A stretch of 64,000 nucleotides of DNA, from assembly GCA_030603665.1 (NCBI GenBank), contig JAUVXJ010000001.1, forward strand, positions 150,480 through 214,479, written 5' to 3'. This document shows, piece by piece, positions 23,798 to 31,820 of this stretch. This DNA comes from Chloroflexota bacterium (lineage in GTDB: Bacteria > Chloroflexota > Anaerolineae > UBA7937 > B3-Chlor). Below the pieces are notes generated by a model. It saw only the letters and a list, made by a program, of their open reading frames with translations, was not told the DNA's origin and made no database searches. The translations under genes and the position numbers were made by a program. The stretch's first letter is position 1. Every line of letters starts with the position of its first letter.

Positions 23798-24265
23798 ATG
23801 CAGATTGCGGACATGCTCTACGTGGACGTCGATCGTTGTTCAGGCTGCGGCGTTTGCGTTGACGTCTGCCCCAACGGTGCCATGTCAATCCAAGACGGCA
23901 AGGCCTGCATCACCCAGGCTCTGTGCAACCAGTGTGAGGCCTGCGCAGATTCCTGTCCTGAAGGAGCGATTCTCTCCGTGGCCGAGCGTAGCCTCGTTCC
24001 CGACGAACAACCCGCTGACGCGGTCACGGATCGGCTCCAAGGGCAGCCCCAATCTTTGGCCGTTCGTGCTGCACCTGCCTTGGCGGCCACCCTTATCTTC
24101 ATTGGGCGTGAGCTGGTCCCTCGAGCTGCCAACTACGTGCTTGACATCGTCGACAGGAGGATGGTAGACTCGGGCTCTCGTGGCCTAGGGGATGTGGCGA
24201 GGAGCTCTGAGCAGTCGCGTGGGTCGGCGTCCGGCCGCCGTCGAAGACGGCGCCGCGGAGGGTAA
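23798..24265 (+). CDS. 2[4Fe-4S] ferredoxin with a hydrophobic segment and Arg-rich tail
   Basis: A 155-residue electron carrier. Two complete motifs are visible: CSGCGVCVDVCPNGA (about 14-28) and CNQCEACADSCPEGA (about 44-58), the arrangement of a bacterial 2[4Fe-4S] ferredoxin. After an acidic linker a hydrophobic segment (LAVRAAPALAATLIFIGREL, about 88-107) could insert in or lie on the membrane, and the protein ends in a run of Arg (GRRRRRRRGG). The tail suggests binding to an acidic partner or nucleic acid. It follows the second NifX gene by 27 bases and is likely the redox partner of the cluster. Confidence 0.82.
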   Translation: MQIADMLYVDVDRCSGCGVCVDVCPNGAMSIQDGKACITQALCNQCEACADSCPEGAILSVAERSLVPDEQPADAVTDRLQGQPQSLAVRAAPALAATLIFIGRELVPRAANYVLDIVDRRMVDSGSRGLGDVARSSEQSRGSASGRRRRRRRGG

Positions 24266-24357
24266 ATCAGGCCTGGCATCTGGCCAGTGACTGGCCGCTT
24301 TGATTGCTGCGTGACGACTAAGCGCACGCAATACCTTTCTCTGAGAGGGTAGGGAGA

Positions 24358-24597
24358 ATGCCGCTATACGAATATCGATGTGCCAACTGTGGAGAGACTA
24401 CCGAGCTGCTGATTCGATCTGGAGGATCAAGTCCGACCTGTGCTCATTGCGGAAGCCCGCTTCTAGAGAAGCTGTTCTCAGCACCCTACGTCATGAGAAC
24501 GGAGACAGCACGACCCAAGGATCGTACCTGCTGCGGTCAGGAGGAGCGATGCGCGACCCCGCCTTGTTCCACAGAACAGGGCTGCAGAAGAAGGTAG
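24358..24597 (+). CDS. FmdB-family zinc-ribbon protein
   Basis: 79 residues. The N-terminus MPLYEYRCANCGETTELL with the second pair CAHCG is the FmdB zinc ribbon (two CxxC motifs). The family was named after a gene near a formamidase/amidase regulator and its role is not firmly known. The C-terminus has extra Cys (TCCGQEERCATPPCSTEQGC), more than usual, which might bind a second metal. GGGTAGGGAGA precedes the ATG. It lies just upstream of the selenoprotein peroxiredoxin. Confidence 0.8.
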   Translation: MPLYEYRCANCGETTELLIRSGGSSPTCAHCGSPLLEKLFSAPYVMRTETARPKDRTCCGQEERCATPPCSTEQGCRRR

Positions 24598-24726
24598 CCT
24601 GCAGAGTCCAAGAAAGGAGAAAGCCACGTGACCGAAGAACCAACGCAATGCGTCGAGTCCTTCGCCGGGCCGATGCTGCCAGAGACGGACGAACCAAGGT
24701 CAAACGGAGAGGCGAAGGAGGTTAGG

Positions 24727-25332
24727 ATGCCTATGGTCCGCGTAGGACAGGAAGCGCCGGACTTTGAACTCAGCGCATACATCGACGGTGGTTTCAAGAA
24801 CGTCAAGCTGTCAGACTATCGTGGCGAGTGGGTGGTTCTCTGTTTCTACCCAGGCGATTTCACCTTCGTTTGACCGACAGAACTGTCGGCAGTTGCCGTC
24901 AAGTACGAAGAGTTGAAGGGTCTGGGCGCGGAGGTACTATCCCTGAGCACAGACAGCCGATTCACCCACAAAGTGTGGCAGGAAGTTGAGCTGTCCAAGA
25001 TGGTCGACGGCGGTGTGCCCTTCCCCATGGTCTCCGACCAGGGTGGGAGGGTCGGCACGGTGTATGGGGTGTACGATGAGGCAGCGGGAGTCAACATTCG
25101 GGGGCGGTTCCTGATTGACCCTGATGGTGTGATACAAGCTATGGAGGTTCTCACCCCGGCGGTGGGCAGGAATGTCAGCGAATTGATACGCCAGCTCAAG
25201 GCGTTCCAGCACGTGCGCGAGACCGGCGAGGCTACTCCCTCGGGGTGGCAGCCGGGCAAGCCCACCCTGAAGCCAGGCCCAGATCTCGTCGGCAAAGTCT
25301 GGGAGGCCTGGAAGACGGAGTCGGCTTTCTAG
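24727..25332 (+). CDS. Selenocysteine peroxiredoxin (AhpC/Prx1-like, in-frame UGA)
   Basis: Thiol or selenol peroxidase of the AhpC/Prx1 group that reduces H2O2 and organic hydroperoxides. The frame runs [18 protein letters not shown] to FYPGDFTFV, then TGA (24871-24873), then [14 protein letters not shown] and on to a normal TAG at 25330. The TGA replaces the peroxidatic Cys of the TFVCPTE motif, so residue 49 is almost certainly selenocysteine. The rest is intact ([15 protein letters not shown] segment, [20 protein letters not shown]). The resolving Cys of the usual VCPxxW motif is absent ([10 protein letters not shown]), so it is a one-Sec enzyme. AGGAGGTTAGG precedes ATG 24727; a GTG at 24628 with AAAGGAG would add 33 residues. 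Standard gene callers will split it in two. Confidence 0.88.
24871..24901 (+). promoter_or_regulatory. Candidate bacterial SECIS element
   Basis: The 31 bases from the UGA can fold with UGAC (24871-24874) pairing GUCA (24898-24901), and AACUG (24881-24885) pairing CAGUU (24890-24894) around a UCGG loop whose G residues lie 15-16 bases after the UGA. An alternative, stronger hairpin is CCGACAG/CUGUCGG right after the UGA. Both are compatible with a bacterial SECIS read by SelB, but the fold is a prediction by eye. Confidence 0.5.
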
Positions 25333-25518
25333 GATCGCTGGGGCAAGGATCTCTTGACTCTGCACGAGGTTGGACAAGCCAGGCACTAGCTGCCGCCGTG
25401 CGTATTGGCGACAGAGATCGGCCAGCCCTTGCGATCCTGGCGCCGACACAGTATGTGGTGCGATCTGGCAGGCTTCGTACTTCCCACCACCTAGCACAGC
25501 ACATCGCAGGAGATTCTC

Positions 25519-25971
25519 TTGGGTACAGTTGTAGATGAAAGCTCTCAGCAGAACCAGACCGCCGAACTGCTGCGTCTTCGAGGCAACAGAATGACGCCCC
25601 AGCGGCGTGCGATTCTGAGCATCATACAGGAGCACGAAGGGCACCTGAGCGCCGACGAGATCTACTATCTCGCACGGAGGGATGTGCCTCGCTTGAGCCT
25701 TTCCACAGTCTACCGCACACTGGATCTGTTGAAAAAGCTGGACCTGGTAGCTGAGCTGCACCTTGCTGGCGATCACTATCGCTATGAAGCCCAGTCAGAG
25801 GTGCACCAGCACCTCGTGTGCATGAACTGCGGCAAGGTGATCGAATTCTCTTGCGGTCATTGCTCTGGAGTCCACGAGGGGCTCGTGAGTGAACACGGGT
25901 TCAGGATCACCGGGAGCCGCGTGGAGCTCCTCGGGTACTGCGAGGAATGCTCCAAAGCACTGGATAACTAG
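25519..25971 (+). CDS. Fur-family metalloregulator
   Basis: A 150-residue Fur/PerR/Zur-type repressor. The winged-helix part has RMTPQRRAILSIIQEHEGHL, SADEIYYLARR and the recognition helix SLSTVYRTLDLLKKL. The regulatory part has the metal-binding HQHLVCMNCGKVIEF segment, and the structural zinc site is formed by CMNC with a C-terminal CEEC. Which metal or signal it senses cannot be settled; the Glu in HYRYEAQ is as in Fur rather than the Asp typical of PerR. Start is TTG at 25519 with AGGAGA upstream; ATG at 25591 would remove part of the domain. Its position next to the selenoprotein peroxiredoxin suggests control of peroxide or iron stress genes. Confidence 0.85.
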   Translation: MGTVVDESSQQNQTAELLRLRGNRMTPQRRAILSIIQEHEGHLSADEIYYLARRDVPRLSLSTVYRTLDLLKKLDLVAELHLAGDHYRYEAQSEVHQHLVCMNCGKVIEFSCGHCSGVHEGLVSEHGFRITGSRVELLGYCEECSKALDN

Positions 25972-26020
25972 TTTGCAGGGACTTGTCTGAATCCAATACC
26001 TTGACGGGAGAAAGCCACAT

Positions 26021-26881
26021 ATGATCCTTACTATCGCCAGCGGGAAGGGAGGCACTGGCAAAACGACGATCGCCGTGAACCTTGCACTTTCAGTCGCCTC
26101 AGCAGAACAGAAGTCAAGGCTTCTCTTCCTGGATTGCGACGTCGAAGAACCAAATGCCCACCTGTTCCTCAAGCCCTCCGTGGCCGCCCGCGAGGACGTT
26201 GCCGTGAGAGTCCCCAGAGTTGACGCGTCGCGTTGCACTCATCACGGCCGGTGTACCGTTGTGTGCCAGTTCCATGCCATCGCCGCCTTGCCAAATGAGA
26301 CCCTGGTGTTCCCAGAGCTTTGCCATGGCTGCGGAGGGTGTGCGCTGGCATGCCCGGAGAAAGCCATCAGTGAGGAGCCGCACGTGATCGGCATCATCGA
26401 GGAAGGCCATGCCGATGGCATCAACTTCGCCCATGGCGTACTCAATGTTGGCGAGCCCATGGCCACTCCGGTGATCCGCCAATTGAAGCGACGCTTGAGC
26501 AACGAATACGACTTGGCCATTCTCGACGCTCCACCAGGCACAGCGTGTCCCGTCGTAGAGTCGATGAGGGGCGCAGACTTCCTGCTTCTGGTCACGGAAC
26601 CAACCCCCTTTGGCCTACACGACCTTCGACTGGCGGTGCAGGTGGGGCGGGACGAACTGGGCCTGCCAGTGGGCGTGGTGGCGAACCAAGACGGAGTGGG
26701 GGACGCTGGAGTGGATGAGTACTGCGAGTCCGAGGGGATCCCCATCCTGATGCGCATCCCGCTGGATCGTCGGATCGCGGAGGCCTACTCCAGAGGCATA
26801 ACCGTCGTGGACGCATTGCCCGAGTACCGAGATCGGTTCCAGCAACTGATGCACAGCATTCTCAAGGAGGGGCAGGAGTGA
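26021..26881 (+). CDS. MinD-type P-loop ATPase with inserted ferredoxin domain, copy 1
   Basis: A 286-residue cytoplasmic ATPase of the COG1149 type (MinD superfamily with an inserted 2[4Fe-4S] domain). Walker A is SGKGGTGKT (9-17), followed by LFLDCDVEEPNAHLFLKP. The insertion (about 70-125) has CTHHGRCTVVC and CHGCGGCALACPEKA. In the first motif the second Cys is replaced by His (C-x2-H-x2-C), so one cluster probably has a His ligand or is absent. Later motifs are LDAPPGTACPVVE and VTEPTPFGLHDL. It overlaps the next gene by four bases (GTGA) and so forms a coupled pair, as in the Desulfovibrio ORP operon, where two such ATPases accompany Orp. Confidence 0.87.
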   Translation: MILTIASGKGGTGKTTIAVNLALSVASAEQKSRLLFLDCDVEEPNAHLFLKPSVAAREDVAVRVPRVDASRCTHHGRCTVVCQFHAIAALPNETLVFPELCHGCGGCALACPEKAISEEPHVIGIIEEGHADGINFAHGVLNVGEPMATPVIRQLKRRLSNEYDLAILDAPPGTACPVVESMRGADFLLLVTEPTPFGLHDLRLAVQVGRDELGLPVGVVANQDGVGDAGVDEYCESEGIPILMRIPLDRRIAEAYSRGITVVDALPEYRDRFQQLMHSILKEGQE

Positions 26882-27771
26882 AGCAAGTCGTTGTGTTGAG
26901 CGGCAAAGGGGGCACCGGCAAGACTACAGTCGCTGCGGCCCTCGGTCATCTCGCTTCGCAGGAGGCTCCCATCGTGTTGCTCGACGCGGATGTGGACGCG
27001 TCGAACCTGGATCTCGTGCTCTCACCCCAATTGCGCGCCAAGCACGATTTCTTCAGCAGCAAGGTCGCCGTCATCGATCCTGCATCATGCCAGTCCTGCG
27101 GTCGATGCCAGGAGCTCTGCCGGTTCGATGCAGTGTTGGCTCCCAAAGAAGATGGAGAACCATACGCCATCGATTCTGTGGCATGCGAGGGATGCGCCGT
27201 CTGCTACTACCAGTGCCCTGCAGAGGCAGTGCGCATGGACGAGCCACAGGATGGCCTCTGGTTTCGTTCCGACACCGCCTTCGGCCCGCTAGTCCATGCC
27301 CACCTTTACGCGGGTCATGAGAACTCGGGCAAACTGGTCGCCGAAGTGCGACAGCAGGCCAAAGCGATCGCCCTCGAGGGAGGTCACGAGTACGTGATCA
27401 TTGACGGGCCGCCTGGTATCGGCTGCTCTGTCATCGCCGCCACGACCGGCGTAGATCTGGCTCTGATGGTCATTGAGCCGACGGTATCTGGCATTCACGA
27501 CCTTGAGCGAATTCTCGGAGTCGCCCGGCATTTCGGTGTACCGGCGGTAGTGTGTGTCAACAAGTACGACATCAACCTCGAAAAAACCAACGAGATCGCA
27601 GACTATTGCGCGGACCTGGACATCGAGGTCGTGGGGCGCGTCCCATTCAACACCATAGCTACCGAAGCCATGGTGGCAGGAAAGCCGGTCACAGTCTACG
27701 GAGATGGGCTCATCACCGAAGAACTCCGCAACGTATGGTCCCGGGTGCGAGACAAGGTAGCTGATACCTAG
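26878..27771 (+). CDS. MinD-type P-loop ATPase with inserted ferredoxin domain, copy 2
   Basis: 297 residues, paralogue of the previous gene. Walker A SGKGGTGKT (6-14), LLDADVDASNLDLVL, then an insertion with two complete cluster motifs, CQSCGRCQELCRFDAVL and CEGCAVCYYQCPAEAV, unlike the altered first motif of copy 1. Switch II is IIDGPPGIGCSVIAATTGVD, and the closing VVGRVPFNTIATEAM is typical. Start is GTG at 26878 with AAGGAGG upstream. The pair is expected to form a heterodimer that couples ATP hydrolysis to electron or cluster transfer. It converges on the EamA gene with a four-base overlap of coding ends. Confidence 0.87.
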   Translation: MKQVVVLSGKGGTGKTTVAAALGHLASQEAPIVLLDADVDASNLDLVLSPQLRAKHDFFSSKVAVIDPASCQSCGRCQELCRFDAVLAPKEDGEPYAIDSVACEGCAVCYYQCPAEAVRMDEPQDGLWFRSDTAFGPLVHAHLYAGHENSGKLVAEVRQQAKAIALEGGHEYVIIDGPPGIGCSVIAATTGVDLALMVIEPTVSGIHDLERILGVARHFGVPAVVCVNKYDINLEKTNEIADYCADLDIEVVGRVPFNTIATEAMVAGKPVTVYGDGLITEELRNVWSRVRDKVADT

Positions 27772-28694
27772 CCAGAAGGCCTGGCTTCGGGACTGCCCAT
27801 TCTCGGACCCCTCAGCTGAACCACTAGCGTACCTGCGATGACTAGTCCGAGCCCCACGAAATCCAACGACGTCAGACGCTCCCCGAGGAAGATCCAAGCT
27901 AGCACTGCGATCTCCACCACCATGACGTTGGTGATGATGCTGGATTCCACCGCCCTGAGAGTCCTCATGCTGTGATTCCACAGCACGAAGGCGAAGGACG
28001 TGTTCACCACGCTCATCCACCCTATGATCAGCCAATTCTGCAGGCTCACGGCAGGCATTCCTTGCAGCAGCACGCCAAAGGTGAGCAGCAGCACACTGCC
28101 CGCCCCCATGCTGACCGCACTCACCAAGAGGGGCGAAGCGACGCGCGACTTGGCGATGCTGCGTCCCACGATGGCTGCCCCAGCGAGGGACGACATGCCA
28201 ATCAGGGCAGCGGGGATGCCGGCGAGCTGCTCTGGGGCCACGTTGACCGGATGGAAGTAGACATAGATCCCCGTGAGTGCGGCGATGATACCGATCCACT
28301 GCCATCCTGTTGGCCGCTCGCGAAGCAGCACCCCGCTGAGCAACGCCACAACGACCGTGCTGAAGGCGAATAGTAGCCGGGTGGTGATAGTGGGCAGGTA
28401 GGACAGCGCTACATACTGTCCCCCCACGCCAATGGTGTAGAAGAGCAGCCCCAGGGCGGTGAGCAGAAGCCATGAACGGCGACTGAGGCTGGCGAGAGCG
28501 CCGCGATTGGCCTTAGACATGGCAAAAGGCAGCAGGACGAGGAAAGCGAGGAGATAGCGCAGTCCCGCAAAGGTCAGGGGGGGGATGTCTCGAAGTCCCC
28601 ACTTGATCAGTATCCACGACGACGACCAAAGCGTGACCACCAAGAGGGCTTCGAGCACAGCTAGCAGTCGAGATGGTGACTTGCTGCTGCTCAT
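27768..28694 (-). CDS. EamA (DMT)-superfamily transporter
   Basis: A 308-residue inner-membrane permease with ten hydrophobic segments in two EamA repeats, starting LEALLVVTLWSSSWILIKWG and SSLAGAAIVGRSIAKSRVAS. Members export amino acids or other small metabolites; the substrate is unknown. The first domain ends TGIYVYFHPVN and the second ends IAGTLVVQLRGPR. ATG at 28694 (MSSSKSPSRLL) is used; the frame extends to a GTG at 28724 without a ribosome site. Confidence 0.82.
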   Translation of the reverse strand: MSSSKSPSRLLAVLEALLVVTLWSSSWILIKWGLRDIPPLTFAGLRYLLAFLVLLPFAMSKANRGALASLSRRSWLLLTALGLLFYTIGVGGQYVALSYLPTITTRLLFAFSTVVVALLSGVLLRERPTGWQWIGIIAALTGIYVYFHPVNVAPEQLAGIPAALIGMSSLAGAAIVGRSIAKSRVASPLLVSAVSMGAGSVLLLTFGVLLQGMPAVSLQNWLIIGWMSVVNTSFAFVLWNHSMRTLRAVESSIITNVMVVEIAVLAWIFLGERLTSLDFVGLGLVIAGTLVVQLRGPRMGSPEARPSG

Positions 28695-28772
28695 GAGCGC
28701 GCCTGGAACGACATGGTGGGACACGACTTTGAGTGGGCACCCGGGTGAGAGCGTGCCACCCGTACGCCGAAC

Positions 28773-29219
28773 TTACGCATCTCTGGGTGAAAGACCGCGC
28801 CATCGCTCCTGGGCACTGCTCAGAACCTCCCTCTCGTTCTCGTAGGACACTGTCTCGAGGGCGTCACCAACGGGAAACCAACGAGCCTCATCCACTTCCC
28901 AACCGTGGTCAGCGACATCGCCGCCCACGTAGTTGAGGAGGTAGTATTGCACGAATTTGTGGTAGAGCACCTTGCTCTTGGAGTCTCTGTACCAGTACTC
29001 GATGTGGCCCAGGTCTGCCACGGGGTCGCCCTGAAGGCCCGCCTCCTCCCTCACTTCGCGCACGGCTGCCTCCAGCGGCTTCTCCCCCTTCTCTATCAGG
29101 CCCTTGGGCAGTCCCCACGTCTTGCCTCCCCTGGTGGCGATGAGGACGACCCACATCTCTCCCTCACGCTCGCGGTAGATCACTCCCCCCACGGACCTCT
29201 GTACCGTGGCCCTGGTCAT
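28773..29219 (-). CDS. Nudix hydrolase
   Basis: A 148-residue pyrophosphohydrolase. The Nudix box is clear: GLPKGLIEKGEKPLEAAVRE followed by VREEAGL (about 36-62). The N-terminus RSVGGVIYRER and the KTWGLPKG context resemble Ap4A/diphosphoinositol-type Nudix enzymes that clean up dinucleotide polyphosphates, but the substrate is not certain. ATG at 29219 is preferred: GGGGAG lies nine bases upstream, and the preceding 80 codons of the frame do not match the family. It may be co-transcribed with the EamA gene downstream. Confidence 0.85.
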   Translation of the reverse strand: MTRATVQRSVGGVIYREREGEMWVVLIATRGGKTWGLPKGLIEKGEKPLEAAVREVREEAGLQGDPVADLGHIEYWYRDSKSKVLYHKFVQYYLLNYVGGDVADHGWEVDEARWFPVGDALETVSYENEREVLSSAQERWRGLSPRDA

Positions 29220-29344
29220 AGTGCTATCTCCCCGCCGCTGGCGCCGGGCTCGCTCGTGCAATGGTAGCACTGGCTCCTCCTCCAGGCAAAGCGCCCCTTG
29301 GAGGCACCGGAACGAAGCGCTCGGCAGAGTGGTCTGGATGTGCT

Positions 29345-29372
29345 TTGCGATCATGGTCCAAACTGCTATACT
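29345..29372 (+). promoter_or_regulatory. Candidate promoter of trmO
   Basis: TTGCGA (29345-29350), a 16-base spacer and TATACT (29367-29372) lie about 65 bases before the ATG at 29441. Confidence 0.45.
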
Positions 29373-29440
29373 ACTCCTGAGTTCTTGGAGCGAACTGCGT
29401 TTCTTGACAAGCCACCGAATGGGAGCATCGATCAGCCACA

Positions 29441-29923
29441 ATGACCAGGCATCAATCAAAGAAGGTGCTGACTCTCAGGCCCATTGGGCACGTCGAGAAC
29501 GACATCCAGGCCGGAGAGCACGTCACATGGGAGGAGATTGACTCGCGGGTCGTGATCTACGACCCCTGGGTCGAGGGGCTTGAGGGGTTGGAAGACTTCT
29601 CGCACGTTGTGGTCATTTTCTGGCTCGACCGCCCGGCGGACAGCGAGACTCCCGTGAAGGTCCACCCACAGGGGAAGGAGGACATGCCTCTAGTGGGGCT
29701 CTTTGCCACCCGCGCGCCAATGCGACCAAATCCTATAGGAATGACCACCGTGCGTTTGCTGAGGCTGGAAGGCAATTCGCTGCACGTGCGCGGCCTGGAC
29801 ACCTTCGATGGCACGCCCGTGCTGGATATCAAGCCCTATCTCACACGAGGTGATTTGAAGGCAGAGGCTTCCGTGCCCGAGTGGCTGCTCCGGCTGTGGG
29901 CACAGCATGACTCCGAGGGGTGA
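29441..29923 (+). CDS. trmO: TrmO/TsaA-type tRNA (adenine-37 N6)-methyltransferase
   Basis: A 160-residue YaeB/TrmO-like enzyme, which methylates N6 of t6A37 in tRNA-Thr using SAM. Family landmarks: TLRPIGHVENDIQ at the start, LEDFSHVVVIFWLDR, the signature GLFATRAPMRPNPIGMTTVR (about 87-106) and DGTPVLDIKPYLT. The usual length is 140-240, so the short form lacking the C-terminal extension is present, as is common in archaea and deep-branching bacteria. No clear Shine-Dalgarno. Confidence 0.85.
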   Translation: MTRHQSKKVLTLRPIGHVENDIQAGEHVTWEEIDSRVVIYDPWVEGLEGLEDFSHVVVIFWLDRPADSETPVKVHPQGKEDMPLVGLFATRAPMRPNPIGMTTVRLLRLEGNSLHVRGLDTFDGTPVLDIKPYLTRGDLKAEASVPEWLLRLWAQHDSEG

Positions 29924-30137
29924 TCGGATTGGGGCAGCAGGGATGGTCTCCCGTGGACTGGCAGGTTCTTCAGGGGCTGACGTCCACAGTCGGTGTGCAA
30001 CGGCGCCAAGGGCTATCCATCGTGCTTACTGACTGGTCCACCCGGCAAGCCCCGGAGAATGGAAGCAGTTGGGCAGGCGCTAGAGTGTTCCGAGTGAGGA
30101 CCAAGGGCTGCTCCTCTCTGCTCCCCTGGTCTGGCCT

Positions 30138-31046
30138 CTACTTGTGCGTCTCCTGCAACACCCACCAAGCCTCGTAGATGACCTTGAGCGCAGCGAAAGA
30201 GGTGATGTCCGAAACATCCAGAGGGGGCGCGACCTCGACCACATCCATGGCTCGCACGGGAAGTCTCTGAAAAACCCCCCGCACCAACTCCAGCAGATCC
30301 CGCGTGGTGAACCCTCCTCCTTCGGGTGCCCCGGTGCCAGGCGCGTGGGCTGGGTCCAATCCATCGATGTCCAAGGTGAGGTACACGGCCTCCACATCGC
30401 TGAGACGTTCCACCACCGCGTCAACGATTGCCTCCATGCCCCGTTGGTGGCACTGCCGTGCCGTGAAGTAGGGTATCTCTGGGTGCTCATTGAGGAACTC
30501 CCACTCTTCCTGGCAGAAGGAGCGCAGCCCCACTAGAGCCAGGTGTGAGGGATCGAGGCCGGACAATTCCAGCGCACGACGCTCTGTGCAGGCATGTGAC
30601 CACTTGTGCCCTTCGTAGGAATTGAATAAGTCGGGGTGGGCATCGAAGTGTAGGATACCGAAGGGATGCTTCGCGGAGCGGCTGAAAGCCCTCATCAAAG
30701 GGATGGTGACCGAGTGGTCACCACCGAGGAAGAGGGCCAGAGGATGTTGGAGCACCTCCACCGCTCTGGCTTCTACATCCTGGAAGTAGCGTGTCCACTC
30801 GAGATCGGTTGGGACGTCCCCATAATCTCGCACTCCGAGGATCAGAGGCTGCCCCTCCTCGGCGCACGGCGCCAGGTGAGGGGTCAGTTCCCGAAGTCTA
30901 GCCGGGGCGAAGGCCGTACCACGTCGAAAGCTGATGCCTCCGTCGAAGGGTACTCCTAGCACACCAACGTGGGCATTTGGGTCGTCGCTGCTCAACCCGC
31001 TCCAGAGATCCCGATGGGGCGGAGCGGCCGAACCGGCTTCCGTCAT
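30138..31046 (-). CDS. Ureohydrolase (agmatinase/arginase family)
   Basis: A 302-residue binuclear Mn enzyme. All metal-binding motifs are seen: LFLGGDHSVTIPL, LHFDAHPDLFNSYEGHKWSH and LTLDIDGLDPAHAPGTGAPE. The form DIDxLDPAxAPGTGxPE favours agmatinase (agmatine to putrescine plus urea) over arginase, but guanidinobutyrase or formiminoglutamase activity is possible. The ATG at 31046 has AAAGGAAAG upstream; the frame is open nine codons further. No polyamine genes are adjacent, so the call is at family level. Confidence 0.85.
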   Translation of the reverse strand: MTEAGSAAPPHRDLWSGLSSDDPNAHVGVLGVPFDGGISFRRGTAFAPARLRELTPHLAPCAEEGQPLILGVRDYGDVPTDLEWTRYFQDVEARAVEVLQHPLALFLGGDHSVTIPLMRAFSRSAKHPFGILHFDAHPDLFNSYEGHKWSHACTERRALELSGLDPSHLALVGLRSFCQEEWEFLNEHPEIPYFTARQCHQRGMEAIVDAVVERLSDVEAVYLTLDIDGLDPAHAPGTGAPEGGGFTTRDLLELVRGVFQRLPVRAMDVVEVAPPLDVSDITSFAALKVIYEAWWVLQETHK

Positions 31047-31240
31047 CACAGCTTTCCTTTCACGCAGCACCACGGGGGCTGTTGGGGATCAACTCCTGCT
31101 ACCTCGCAGTGCTCCTCCACCCTGTGGTGGACCTCGAAGGCCCGCCTCCAATTCCCCAAGAACGGTGCTGCAAGCGAGAGCCGTCTCTGGCAGCATCACA
31201 CCTTTGACCTTCACACCCCAAAGGAACGGAGCTTGCCTGA

Positions 31241-31795
31241 TCAATCACTCGCTGCCAGCAGCTCCTCAGCTCTGCTCACGATCTCGTCAAGTTCCGCAAG
31301 CGGCCCTTTCCCCTTGATGCCCGTGGCGAGCGTTCCCACTTTGGGACCCACGAAACTGTAGCCCTGTTGCCTCAGCTTCTCGATGTTGGCCTGCACCAGG
31401 GGATTATCATACATGTTCACGTTCATCGCAGGGGCGATGAGCACGGGCGCTTTGGTAGCCATCACCGCACAGGTCAGCAGGTTGTCAGCGATGCCACCGG
31501 CGATCTTGCCGATGGTGTTTGCTGTTGCCGGTGCTACAAGAAAGAGGTCTGCCTTCTCAGCAAGGGCGATGTGCTCGATCTGCCAGTCTGTAGTGGGAGG
31601 AAACATGTTCACCAGGACAGGCCCCCCGATCGCGCTGCGGAAGGTCAGGGGATCCACGAGTTTCGTTCCCGCCTCGGTCATGACCACTATGACCTCCGCG
31701 CCCTGGCTCTGAAGCTTTCGTCCCAGCGTGGGGGCCTTGTAGGCGGCGATACTGCCTGTGACACCGAGGACGACGGTCTTTCCATTGAGAGACAT
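31241..31795 (-). CDS. coaC: Phosphopantothenoylcysteine decarboxylase (CoaC)
   Basis: A 184-residue FMN-dependent HFCD-family flavoprotein that decarboxylates 4'-phospho-N-pantothenoylcysteine in coenzyme A synthesis. Motifs: VVLGVTGSIAAYKAPTL at the N-terminus, the active-site His in WQIEHIALAEKAD, PATANTIGKIAGGIADNLLT, and the signature PAMNVNMYDNP with the conserved Asn. Unlike most bacteria, where it is fused to CoaB as Dfp, it is a separate gene 25 bases after coaB. AAGGAGGT precedes the ATG. Confidence 0.9.
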   Translation of the reverse strand: MSLNGKTVVLGVTGSIAAYKAPTLGRKLQSQGAEVIVVMTEAGTKLVDPLTFRSAIGGPVLVNMFPPTTDWQIEHIALAEKADLFLVAPATANTIGKIAGGIADNLLTCAVMATKAPVLIAPAMNVNMYDNPLVQANIEKLRQQGYSFVGPKVGTLATGIKGKGPLAELDEIVSRAEELLAASD

Positions 31796-31820
31796 CCAGG
31801 ACCTCCTTTGCTACAACTCC

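Noticed and set aside
24282..24305. GGCCAG-TGA-CTGGCC hairpin after the ferredoxin gene as a terminator
   Set aside because: Only six base pairs with a weak T-rich tail; not enough to claim that the operon ends here.
25333..25518. PerR or Fur box between peroxiredoxin and the Fur-family gene
   Set aside because: No TTATAAT-type or GATAATGAT-type palindrome was found in either strand.
29405..29435. TTGACA at 29405 as the trmO promoter
   Set aside because: No -10 hexamer at 16-18 bases; the TTGCGA/TATACT pair upstream fits better.
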